Assembly (NCBI RefSeq): GCF_000801105.2
Contig: NC_079516.1
Coordinates: 44,310,908-44,374,907, forward strand
Reading direction: 5' to 3'
From: Raphanus sativus
Taxonomy: Eukaryota; Streptophyta; Magnoliopsida; Brassicales; Brassicaceae
DNA length: 64,000 nt
The position numbers and the translations under genes are program-made. Below the pieces are notes generated by a model. The model was given only the letters and a program-made list of their open reading frames with translations, was not told the DNA's origin and searched no databases. Each line of letters begins with the position of its first letter. Position 1 is the first letter of the stretch. Of this stretch, positions 48,499-59,623 are shown one piece after another.

Positions 48499-48686
48499 CT
48501 TTTTTTTTGAATTATACAAAGGTATCTTGACCCCACATAAGTGGTCCAGACTAGTCACGTGTTGCCACATGTCGGTCCTCTGTCCCTGGCGATGCCGAAA
48601 TGTTAATTCCCCAGTGGTCGGGATTCGAACCCAGGTGGCGGAACTCACAGCTGTGAACCCTTTACCAACTGAGCTAAAAGGCCCCG
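48499..48686 (-). mobile_element. tRNA-derived SINE, full length
   Basis: Minus-strand element with the pol III A-box TAGCTCAGTTGG (48665-48676) and the B-box GGGTTCGAATCCC (48620-48632) near its 5' end. It ends in an A-tail (T-run 48500-48508). TTTAATTCT flanks it at 48490-48498 and 48687-48695, a target duplication. The head has the form of crucifer SINEs such as the S1 family. It is not a tRNA gene because no acceptor stem closes. Confidence 0.88.
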
Positions 48687-48695
48687 TTTAATTCT

Positions 48696-48910
48696 TTTTT
48701 TTTGAATTATACAGAGGTATCCTGACCCCACAGAAGTGGTCCAGACTAGTCACGTATTTATTTGATGTTTTAATTCTTTTTTTTGAATTATACAGAGGTA
48801 TCCTGACCCCACAGAAGTGGTCCACACTAGTTTTTTTTTTTGAATTATACAGAGGTATCCTGACCCCACAGAAGTGGTCCAGACTAGTCACGTGTTGCCA
48901 CATGTCGGTG
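48696..48910 (-). mobile_element. Three further 5'-truncated SINE copies in tandem
   Basis: The SINE 3' part (GAATTATACAGAGGTATCCT and on to GTCCAGACTAG) is present three more times, from 48703, 48786 and 48840, each preceded by its own T-run (A-tail on the minus strand). The copies lack A- and B-boxes. ATTTGATGTTTTAATTCT recurs at 48481 and about 48760, showing that target sequence was duplicated between insertions. Serial SINE insertion, or slippage/recombination between copies, explains the cluster. Confidence 0.82.
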
Positions 48911-49368
48911 ATGTGGATTGAAAATATTTTTCTCACGTTAGTTCTTGGATTTTCAGTATATATTGGTGACATTTTAATAACAATAATCTGTTTTCTTACA
49001 TAATTTTTGATTGATATTCTATTTCAATAATAATGGTGTTTTAAATAGTACATTGATATTTTTATTTTTAATAAATACTTCACTTTTTATTATTTTTCAA
49101 AATAATATTAGCTATAGTTAATTGAAATATATAGAACTATGAACTCTCTATATTGTTTATATTATGTAAGACAAAACTAAAAGCGACACAATTAAAAATA
49201 TTAATATTGCATAACACCAGTCAATATGTTTTATCGATAGTCAGTTAAATATTGAATATATTTCTAGATAAAACATCAAATTTATTTACTTTAACATTCA
49301 TGGTGTGATTTTAATATCTTTTTCTATATACAATATTTTATAAAACACTATTGTCGTTATGTTTTAAA

Positions 49369-49770
49369 AATTTGAAGTTCTCCAGTTATAGTGACTCTTG
49401 ATAGTGCGACATATAATTGTAAGACTGAACTTGACAAATAGACAAACTTTTTAAGCTTTGACCTTAACTCTGGTTGATAGTCATTTCATAGAACACTCTT
49501 ATAGAAAATTGAAGTCTTTTCATTTTGAAAGGTCATCTTGCATACGTCAGTATGAGACTTATTCTAGAAATACAAATCTGTTTTTCCACATAACTTCCGG
49601 TTAGGATTTCGGCTTCAATATTCATGTTGTATAGGCGAGTTATTCATAACATTATTCTATTGGAAAGTCTTCCTTTTTTATTTAAATTTCTTAATAGCAT
49701 GACCTACAACAATCCATTGGAAAGTCATTCTCTTTAATTTAAATTTCATAGTAGTATGATCTACAACAAC
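49369..49770 (-). pseudogene. Helitron helicase C-terminal fragment
   Basis: Minus-strand pieces read VMLLRNLNKKGRLSNR (about 49690), AEILTGSYVEKQICISRISL (about 49610), PFKMKRLQFSIRVFYEMTIN (about 49530) and then QS*GQSLKKFVYLSSSV and LQLYVALSRVTITGELQIF (to 49369). This is the ordered C-terminal half of the Helitron Pif1-type helicase, including motifs V/VI (MTINKSQGQ and LYVALSRV in intact copies). Stops and a short tandem duplication show that it is dead. Confidence 0.8.
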
Positions 49771-50531
49771 ATAACCAATTTTTATATGTTGATAAGAATA
49801 AACACAGAGAATCATAATCACATATAAGCATAATAGTCACATTAACTTAGTCACAATAGCATAACAGCTGAACAAAATATCCGTAAATTTTGATTTTGAT
49901 TTTGTTTAAGATTTTTAAAATGGAAATTTACTATATAATTAATTTCACCAAAAATTGTTTTTATTATCTTATATATATATTTTTAAAATTATGAAGTAGT
50001 TTAACACATATCAAAATTTTAAATGTATAATTGTCATGTGTCACAATTATGTTAATTAACAACTTTGAAGAACCAATTTTCCTATTAAGTAATTTTAGAA
50101 TATTATTAAGTATTTTTAAAAATTTCCTTTTTACTATTAAACCAATTTTAAAACTAATTTATTTCAAAATTCGTTTTTTTGTTATCTTAGTATATATATT
50201 TTATATCATTATGAATTTTAACCTCTTTAAAAATATTAAAAGGAAAATTATTATCAAATAATTATTTGCAACTATGTTTTGTTTAGGATTTTAAAATGGA
50301 AAATTACTATTAGATATACTTACAATTACTTTTTTAACAAAATTTGTTTTTGTTATTATCTTAATATATATTTTTAATTATAATATAGATTAACACATGT
50401 CGCAATCTTAAAAATTTTAATAACACGTGTCGCGATCATGTTAATTAGTAACTTTGAAGAACCAAGCTTTATATAATAAGATAATAACTAGGGATTAGTC
50501 TACCCTATCAGACAGATGAATTTAGACTAAA

Positions 50532-50880
50532 TGTTGTAATCTGTGTGAAATGTGGATAGTGAATTGTGAGGAATGTTGTGTTCTTTCTCATTAGCCAACA
50601 CCACTTTATACAGTGGTTTGATACAAGGGTTTACAAGTGCTTTACAAGGAATAAAATCTACACATTGATTACTCTTGACTACATTGATGTCATACATGAA
50701 GACTTGGTCAAGGTGATGATTCCAAGGTTGACTGAGTCTTCTGATCTCGGACCGGTTTGTAGATGAACCGATGTAGACCGAATGTAAACCTCCTTGCACT
50801 TCCTCTTGTACTTGTTGGACTTCTCTAGTACTTGGTTAAGTACTTGATTATGGTCCATCCACACAATGAATATTATAACA
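50532..50880 (-). repeat. 3' LTR of the copia element
   Basis: 349 bp, begins TGTTGTAATCTGTGTGAAAT and ends TATTATAACA on the plus strand. It has a 12-base insertion (within GGTTAAGTACTTGATTATGG) relative to the other LTR and about ten substitutions. Confidence 0.93.
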
Positions 50881-52350
50881 CTCCCCCTTGGATGCCATAA
50901 CCATATGAGTTCATAATATGCTTAATGTTGTCTCATTAAAACCTTACTAGGAAAACCCATTGGGATAAAACCATAGTTAAGGAAAAAAAGTACAACACAT
51001 ACTATTCCCCCTGATTTGAACATCACTTGCTAAATAGATATTCAGAGATTCTTACTTGAACAATCTTGTATTGTTCGGACATATCATGTCTCTTAGAATC
51101 CTGATGGTACTTTAGAAAATCTACCATTTTGATATCGACCACTTAAGTACTTTAGGTAAAATGTACTATTTTATACTCTGGTCGTTTGATTATGGTTCTT
51201 GACCAAATCACTTTATATGCCTTTCCATAATATTGGCTCGGCCAGTACTTTAGATCCTTTATATAATATGGATCATCATTATATCAAGTATGAGCTACCT
51301 AGTTCTTTAGGACTTATGGACATGCCTTAGCTTTATGAGTATAATATTATTTGCCATAGACAACTTTATACATATGTCATGTCGGTTAGATCATGATCCT
51401 TATTTACATATGTCCATAGATGATCTATGATTGATCTAAGACATTTTGCAGTCTTAGTGTGCCGGCAATTCGTACACATATATATATGGACGATTGGACT
51501 GATCTAGGCCGGACATAGTCATGACATAGAATTGATCTAATTGATCCTCAAATTTATGTCTAATGACATCCATGATCTACAGCTTTATCATGGACCAAAT
51601 CTTATAATATGGTCGGACCCGTTTGGTCGCATATGGACGCATAATGCGGTCCTACACCTTTTGTTCAAAGATGAACTTTGATCTTATAGCTTATCTTTAT
51701 GATAGCTTATTCATTCATATCACAGCTTGGTTGGTTCATGCTGAGAATTTTGACCAACCATAAGTATTACCAAAATTTGGCTAATTTGTGCTGATGGTCT
51801 ACAACCTTTCTAAGGGTTTAATGAATAACTATTTAACCTATCTTAGGCTGGTTAGTATAACACAAAGAATTTTAAAATTCCTCTATGGACTGATTTGAAT
51901 TGTTCTTATAGAACTTTTTCATTTGCTTACAAGTAGCAATTTAATTTAATCCCGGGACAGCTTTAGGAAAATGTTGTTCATGAGAACTTCTTTTCTCATC
52001 TTATGATTCTGAGCTCAATATATTTTGGTAAACCTTTTAGGTACCAATAATATTATTATCATCCAGTGATTCATATATAGCATACTACATCTTTTGAATT
52101 TTTTCCAGACATTATATGTAGTGACATATGTAGTATTATCCACCACTTTGGATTATATAGACCTCCCTTGGTCTGTCTCACGATTTTATCCTTCTTTCAG
52201 GATTATTTATTCACTGGGCATCATATGTCGTTTACATATTCATGACCAATTCAATACGCCTTTTATTTGTCCCTTTAGAAATCCCACGTTTCTTTCTTTA
52301 TTCATTATTATGAGTACTCTTGCGTGGGTTCATGATCCTCGATTCATTAT

Positions 52351-52578
52351 TCATGTGCTACATATTCGCGCTTTTTCTATTAATGTATGTGTCGACACAT
52401 TTATATATATATGGTTCCTTCCATTTCCAAACATCAAATAATTAATTGAGATCTCATTATCAATGTCTATGTCTTCAGTACCAAGAGGCTCAGCGTCCCG
52501 AACCCCATTAGTAGGTACCTTAGGCATAGCCATTCCGGCCTTGTCTGGACAATCTATGACCTTGGTTTTTTTTTGCAC
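52351..52578 (-). pseudogene. Copia pol linker fragment before RT
   Basis: The open stretch contains PLGTEDIDIDNEISINYLMF and then NHIYINVSTHTL. This matches the acidic linker and NEISINYV motif that precedes the reverse transcriptase of copia elements. RT itself (about 50900-52300) is AT-rich and broken by stops on the minus strand. Confidence 0.55.
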
Positions 52579-53591
52579 CTTTCTTTAATTTCCGAGGTTC
52601 CTTTTGGAATATATATTCGGTCTTATATTAGACTCTGTAGCAACTTGGTTGTGTCTTTAAGACATCAAAACCGTGTGGTGCTAAGCTGGGATGACATAGT
52701 CATTCTTTCTCGGGTCAATGTGTCTGACATTTTATTTTGCTATCATTGTAGCATATGGACGTCTATAAATATTTTCTAGTCCGAGGATCTTTGCCAAGAC
52801 AATGATGGTTGATACCATTCTTTACCAGCTTATTACTTTTCTCCTTTCAAATGTTGGATATTGGGATTCATAAATTTTATGTAATCCTTGTTCCTTGGCC
52901 TATGATTAAATCACCCATTTTTGGCTCAAGGTTTCTTTTAAATTTATGGAGAAAGTATATTTATAATATATATCCAACATATATTCCCAATCCTCCTTAT
53001 GAGATTCTAAGATAATCTTAGATGGCACATATATTTGTGGTGGATTCATTCATAATATCTTAATATGATATATGTCTGGACTCATGACCCGTATTAGTCT
53101 GAGGTGGGAATATTTATTATCACTTATATGGCCTGATATAATATCTATGGCCTGATGCAAATTAATCTTTTATAACTCATGATGTCCCCAAGCATATGGA
53201 CTTTTGACTTTTGAACCTTATAGGTAATGGTCATAATATCATAAATTTAACCAATATGTAATATGGTTGTGGACCATGTTTCACGGTATGGTCATGTATC
53301 ATGGGATTTGTCCTCACTCCCCCTCATGAACATACTCTAATTCGTGGTGCTTGGGATAATAAATTCCCTTGTGCATAGATATATATTGCACAAACGTGAG
53401 ATCTTATGGGATAGCTTTTGTGCCATTTTAAATCTTTGCATCATAATCCAGATGGCTAAGTATGGTAATGCCATCTAAGTGATAAGTTTCGTGGGTCAAT
53501 CAAACATGATTATGATTGCCCTGGCTATTTGCCTAATATCATATTGATCTCTAGATCAATAGAGAATGTAGTCTTGACCACTTAGGAGATT

Positions 53592-53855
53592 TTAATTTAG
53601 GTACTCATATTCTCTTTTTGCCCATTGTTGGAAACCATATTTTCTTCTTAATTCAATGGGTCTTATAAGGTGAATATAATGCATTTTAGGCAATGCCTTG
53701 GTCGGACTTCTTTTCCTTTCTTTCAAGGAATGTCCAAATGAGTTCAAGAGTATTTTATGCATCATAATAGAGCCTGGATGGCCGAGCATGCCGTGCCATA
53801 TGTTAATGGCTTCTCTGAACTCTTTGGAAAGTGATTTGGGATACTTAACCCACAA
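53592..53855 (-). pseudogene. Copia GAG-pre-integrase domain
   Basis: The minus strand reads FREAINIWHGMLGHPGSIMM followed by HKILLNSFGHSLKE. WH-x4-GHPG is the hallmark of the GAG-pre-integrase domain and the start of the integrase zinc finger in copia polyproteins. Neighbouring frames continue for a short distance before stops. Confidence 0.85.
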
Positions 53856-54370
53856 TCATATTTATCTTGGCTTAATGAAGACCTATAGACATAGTAGGTA
53901 TAGTCTCTAGGACTTTCCTTTGGCCTTGGGCATTTTCATAAATCATAAGGAATCCTTTCTTTCCTTTGCCCATAGTTTCAATATTTCAATATGTAGACCA
54001 TTCATATGAATGTCTTTGAAACTTTGATAAATTCCACTTTGATTTATGGGAATGTAATGCATCAGAGATTTTCAGATGTGTGCCTTTAGGCATCATGAGG
54101 TTGGACTAGCCATGACCTTATATAAAATATATTTTCTCTTAATGTAATGTGGCTTGGTCCACTATAGAGAACAAAGACAAAGTAAAATGATGTTGAAATC
54201 TAATTGGCCTCTTTAAGGTAATATGAAGTCTCGTAATCAAGCTGATCATCATTCTCATGGTCGAAATTATTCGCACCATCTAGATAGACCCAATGGGCCA
54301 TAGAGTTCTATCCCTTTATGCTCTCCTGGTAGAGTTCTATAAGGTGTTTGGGAGTTCTACATTGGTTGGC

Positions 54371-55020
54371 CTAATGTTTGTTCAGCCCACACCGATGGCA
54401 AGCAAATTTTGGTCGAGACATGGGTATTAAAATCGGACTTATACCCACAGTTAGGTTGATAACCTTGGCCTCAGCCTCGACTATGGAGTAATTGTGGGTG
54501 ATATCCACGCACACCCTTGCCATCTTCCATGGCCTTTCACATGGCCATAGTTTGACTCTTTCATATGGCTCTGTGGCCGTATATGCCTTAGGCAATGCCT
54601 TAAAATCCAGGAGGCCTCATTTCACTATTCCTCATGAGTAACTCATTGTTTTGCTTAGCAAGCAACAAACAAGAGATTAAATTTGCATATGTGGAGGAAC
54701 CTTTTTCTCGGTATTATTGCTGAAGCAAAACATTGCTTGTGAAATGTAGAGAATTTCTTCTCTAACATGTCAGCATATGTGATAGTCTCTCCACACAGTT
54801 TCAACTTTGAGACTATCATGAATAGAGCCGAGTTACACTCATCCACAGACTTGTAATCTTGGGTCTTTAGGTCCCTCAAATCATATAGGACCTTTGGTAA
54901 TAGCACCGTACTATGGTGATCATATATGGATTTCAGTTTTATCCAAAGGTCCAGAGGATTCTCAATAGTGAGATATTGATCATTGAGACTTTCAGTAAGG
55001 TGATGGCGTATGATTAAGAA
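54371..55020 (-). pseudogene. Copia gag (UBN2 type) and zinc knuckle
   Basis: At 54655-54906 the minus strand reads KTQDYKSVDECNSALFMIVS and then KLKLCGETITYADMLEKKFS, the typical UBN2 gag region of plant copia elements. At about 54371-54410 FACHRCGLNKH is the first half of the CCHC nucleocapsid knuckle. The parts are out of frame with each other. Confidence 0.8.
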
Positions 55021-57099
55021 AATCGCCTTGTATCTATCTCAAAAGTGAGAAATTTAGATACAGTCACCGAGATTTAGATTTCAAAATGATTTTCAACATC
55101 TGAATATTTAACATTGTTTTCAAGCATCAAGGCATAATTTATATGATTTAATAATGATTTAATAAGGCTTCCCCAATCATATAATATATATTACTTTAAG
55201 CATTTCTAGTATGACAATGATCAATTGATCATTGCATCTAGTGATCCTTTTAATTATAATTCAAAACTGGATTGATTATATATATATATTTATATATATA
55301 TATAATATATATAATATATAATTTCATATAGGGTTTCCAAGCCCTTTAGAATTTTGAATAAGGATCAATCATTATTATGGGATCAAGCAGGATCACAATG
55401 GTCGAAAGATAAATGCATGGATCAGGAACTAATCGGATGTTCTGTCCTAAGCATTGGACCAAAATAATATAAATGTGATTCTTAATGTATGAGGATACTT
55501 GGTTTTCAAAGATCATAAAATAATAACCGATCCCTTGCCCCCTTTACAGGGTAAACCAAGACAAGAATATGTCTAAACCAATTTCAATTAGATTATTAAT
55601 CAATTGGTTTCAAAGATGGTTATATTTTAATAAAAGCAAGCATGCTTAATCTAAACAATAAAATGACCAATGCTTTCATCAAGAGCAAGACAAAGAAGGT
55701 TTATAATTTCAATCAAGGCAAACATGCTAAAATAAAAACCGATTTGGTCTAATTATATGCAAGCAGTGTGAACCATTTAGATGCAAGCAATATGAACCAA
55801 TTTAATTTATATGAACTATTATCAGGATTGTCAATGATATGCAAACATAAAATCAGTCTTAGCAATATGACAATTATGCATGGTCAGATTTTAAACAATA
55901 TGACAATTGCATTCAAAGTTGGTTCAAGATGATTCAAATTTTTACTAAACTGATGCTATCAAGTATGCAACAAGATCACTATATAATTTAATCATCAATT
56001 TCAAGCATGGTAAAAGATCAAGATTAACTATCAACTTATGTGATCAATATTCAGTATGATATGAAATCTATTCAAGGTTGGTTCAATTATTTTAGCTATC
56101 AACCTATATGATCAAATGATTTCATGCATATTTATTCTATCTTATAACATATCAATTTAAAATCAAGACTATATGTTATAAAACTTTATAAACATTTTCA
56201 GTCAAAGATATGCAATTAATAAAATCAAGCAAGCATTTATAAAATCGATTTTCAGTTTATAAAATCTGATTTTGCATTTAGAAAAGTTTTAAAACTCTTG
56301 ACAGATACAAAATAAATATTATTGGTCACGGATATGCAATCAATGATTTTAATTTCGATTTGATGGATGGGTTGACTGAATTTGGGAGATATGGCCGAAA
56401 GTGACACAGAAAAGGATTCATGGATTTTTGTTTTGGCCAGATTATACATTCATGTTTATCACATCTGGTAAACTGGCCAAAGCATCCATAGGTTTAAGCT
56501 ATCTCTAATAGTTTAAGGTTCATAAGTTTTTATAAACAAGATTCATATATATCTTTAGGTATTTTAATCTGTTTTGAGATACTTAGAACCTTTAGAGAAT
56601 TATAACTTTTATGGATTCAAAATAATTCAGAATCAAGTTTCTTATGGATCAATGGATCATAGAAACAAGATTAATATTATGGATTCATATAGATCCTTAG
56701 ATTTCTTTTCAAATATAATGGTGTTCTTAGATTTTCAGGTTTTGATATGTTTACCTTTTCACCACATTGATCTGAAAGGACCACCATGAGAAAGAGGTGA
56801 TCCACGGATGAGCTGGTTGAGAGAGAGGTGGAGGAGCTGGCCGGAAAAACCATGAGTCGGCGGCACGGATAGTTTATGCAATTGACAACGCGTCAGAGAT
56901 CGGATCGACAAGCTGTCTTCGGCAACGGATTCTTCTCGTCTTGGGCTTCAGATTGATAGGGGGATCGTCGTCTGGCTCCACAGGGTTTGAGAGATACGGT
57001 GATTTAAAGTTGCGGCTGGATTTAGAATTTTGTGGCCTGAAAAGAGAGCTCAGGTGGAGAGAGACTTCTCAGGTGGAGAGCACATTCGTGCTGATAACG

Positions 57100-57436
57100 T
57101 GTTGTAATCTGTGTGAAATGTGGAGAGTGAATTGTGGGGAATGTTGTGTTCTTTCTCATTAGCCAACACCACTTTATATAGTGGTTTGATACAAGGGTTT
57201 ACAAGTGATTTACAAGGAATAAAATCTATACATTGATTACTCTTGACTACATTGATGTCATACATGAAGACTTGGTCAAGGTGATGATTCCAAGGTTGAC
57301 TGAGTCTTCTGATTTCGGACCGGTTTGTAGATGAACCGATGTAGACTGAATGTAAACCTCCTTGCACTTCTTCTTGTACTTGTTGGACTTGTCTAGTACT
57401 TGGTTATGGTCCATCCACACAATGGATATTATAACA
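57100..57436 (-). repeat. 5' LTR of the copia element
   Basis: 337 bp; it matches the other LTR with about ten substitutions by eye (roughly 3 percent) and one 12-base length difference. Confidence 0.93.
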
Positions 57437-57499
57437 CTAAAATTATTTTATATTAAAGTATATTTTATAAATCATTTGGAAAACTATTTTAAATTGAAT

Positions 57500-57754
57500 A
57501 CTCCTTTTGTTTCTATACAAATGTCACTTGGACATTTTTTACACAGATTAAGAAAATGACGAAAATATATATAAATTGTTATTAATTACACCTCTCTAAC
57601 TAATAGTATTTGAGATAAATAAAATTATTTATAAAGTCAATGCAGTTTACAGTTAATTTTTAGCTGAAAATAAATATAATTTGTATTCGAATTGTAAAGT
57701 GATATTTTTTATGTAACGGAAAAAGTTAGAATAACACTTATAGAAAACAGAAAG
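57500..57754. mobile_element. Stowaway/Mariner-type MITE
   Basis: Flanked by TA on both sides (57498-57499 and 57755-57756), with ends CTCCTTTTGTTTCTATA and, in reverse, CTTTCTGTTTTCTATAA. The interior shares GACATTTTTTACACAGATTA and following sequence with the MITE at 5979-6238. Confidence 0.75.
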
Positions 57755-57761
57755 TATATAA

Positions 57762-59400
57762 TAAATATAATTTGTTCTCTAATTAGATCATATATATTTA
57801 TTTTTGCTAACATTTGACTTTTGTTTATTAAAATTTTCAAATTTATTTAACTAGGACTATGTCGCAATTGTTTCATAAGCTACCATTCAAAGTCTAAACA
57901 TCAATTATTAAAGTGAGTTATCATATATCATATAACATATTAAACCATATATTATTATATAATATATTTCCAAACATTTTGTTTAGTATATATATATATA
58001 TTTATATATTATTTTTATAAAATATTATACTAAAAATGTTAGTTAATATAAGTTTAAAAACTATTAAAATCTGATAAATCTACATATTAAATTATCCAAA
58101 AGACTGTCAAGTAACCTTAAGTCTCATCAAACGCAATAAATATACTTTTATAAAATGCATATGAAATATAATAAAAGAAAATATGCTTGGGCATTCAGAT
58201 CTTCGGATCAGATACAGATCGGTTTCTTTCGAGTATGGGTCTTTGAGATCCTAGACATTTAGACCTATGTAAATATTTGATTTTCTTTTGTTTAGGTTCG
58301 GGTCAAATCCCTTTAAGTTTGGTCAATAAAAATACATGTAAATTACATGTAATTTTTGGATATCTAACAGGTCTAGGTCTAGATCGGTTCAGTCATTTAG
58401 GACCGAAAAAATTCTAAATACCCAAAAACTTTAAAAATACATGAAACACAAAAACAAATATCCTAAAATATTCAAACACTTAAAATGACTCCCATTAAGC
58501 TGAAATCTGACACGACAAACCAAAATTACCCAAAATTTCATCTAAATACCCAAAATATATATATATTTTTTTTAAATTTACCAAAAGCCTGAAAAAATAA
58601 CCGAAACCAAAATCCAAAACATAAATCAGAGATTTTGTGTGTGCATTCTTATGTTACAATATAATCTTCTTATTTTGTGTGCGTTTTATAATAGTTATTG
58701 TTAAGTTGGTGAAAAATAAGATTTTCTTGAAAAAAATTAGGTTAATTTAATAATATATATTTATAAGGGTTTTGATATTTTGAAAAAAAATTAGGTTAAT
58801 TTTAAATCTATTGATATGTATATAATTCAGTTAAGATTTAGTTATTTCTGATATGTAAAACTTGATAACCCGACAAAAAATCCAAAAATTCATCATTAAT
58901 CAGTGATCTCATATTGGTCGACCTTTATAAAAACTCATATAAAAAAAAATACCTAAATTGAATAAAAATTAATCCAACACACATAGAATTAATGAAATAA
59001 CATGAAAATAAACATAATGTGAAAACAATATGCATTTTTTTATAAAGAGAGTATACTTGTTATTTTAGTGAACAGATTATAAAGTACTTATTTATAACTA
59101 ATTATGTAATTAAAATATTTATTTTTATATATCAAACGACCATAAATATTGCATTTTATATTTGAAATATTTATATATATTTCAAATATGACTATTAATT
59201 TTGGATTTGTTTTGGATTACCCATTCGAATTTGGTTAGTGGGGCACCTCAAGTTCGAATATTTTTTATACCATCCTACAAAACCTGTTTAAATATTTTTA
59301 CATTTCGAGTCGGATAACAGATCGGGTTTTTTTGGTTCGGATTTTGGACTCGGGATTTTATGCCCAGGCACTTTCAACTAATGAATTACTTTTTTGGTTA
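57762..59400. other. AT-rich intergenic DNA
   Basis: No gene is supported. The part at 58180-58640 and 59170-59370 has many short phrases such as GGTTCGGGT and ACCCAAAA, as in decayed gypsy-type or simple repeats. Confidence 0.5.
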
Positions 59401-59623
59401 ATTTTATAGTTATTTCTCTTTCATCTCCGGTTATCAAGTTCTCGTCTCTCTCTTCATCTCCGGTTAGACAAGCCCCAAACTTGCCTAAAAAAAAAAAGAG
59501 ATTGTTTCTTGCCTTTATCGTAAACGAAACGAAAATAAGCGGCATTTCTCAGCTAAAGACTCACCTCTGCTCTCTCTCTCTCTCTCTCTCTCTCAACACA
59601 CAGTCTTCATCGAGTCAGTCAGC
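59401..59623 (+). promoter_or_regulatory. Leader region of the CNOT1-like gene with CT microsatellite
   Basis: A CTCTCTCT tract at about 59571-59594 lies 30-50 bases before the start codon, typical of plant 5' UTRs. No TATA box was assigned. Confidence 0.5.

Larger units (their letters stand above)
48452..50494 (-). mobile_element. Helitron relic with helicase fragment, invaded by SINEs
   Basis: On the minus strand the 3' end is a perfect hairpin (CCGTGC-aat-GCACGG, 48461-48475) followed by ATCCATTAG and T, one base away from the CTAG end. A possible 5' end, TCCCTAGTTATTATCTTATT after an A, lies at 50494. Between them a decayed Helitron helicase C-terminus is readable (next entry). Internal repeats exist: the segment with GTTAATTAACAACTTTGAAG at about 50050 recurs at about 50440. 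The exact 5' limit is uncertain. Confidence 0.6.
50532..57436 (-). mobile_element. Ty1/copia LTR retrotransposon, complete but decayed
   Basis: Near-identical LTRs lie at 50532-50880 and 57100-57436. CTAAA flanks the element (50527-50531 and 57437-57441), a 5-bp target duplication. On the minus strand the polypurine tract CCAAGGGGGAG sits against the 3' LTR (50881 onward), and TTATCAGCACGAATG, a likely primer-site region, lies beside the 5' LTR (before 57100). Remnants in coding order are gag (54655-55020), a zinc knuckle (about 54371), GAG-pre-integrase (53592-53855) and the integrase-RT linker (52351-52578). The order gag-IN-RT makes it copia. Many stops interrupt pol. About 2 kb of leader lies between the 5' LTR and gag. 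Confidence 0.92.

Noticed and set aside
48617..48686. tRNA gene on the minus strand (A-box and B-box present)
   Set aside because: The boxes are the head of a SINE: the sequence continues into an A-tail with target duplication, and no acceptor or anticodon stem closes.
50031..50261. Short plus-strand protein in AT-rich DNA
   Set aside because: Phe/Ile/Asn/Lys-only composition from AT-rich Helitron-relic sequence; no family.
56941..57162. Coding sequence captured in the copia leader on the plus strand
   Set aside because: It runs into the LTR and has no recognised domain; it was left as unexplained leader sequence.
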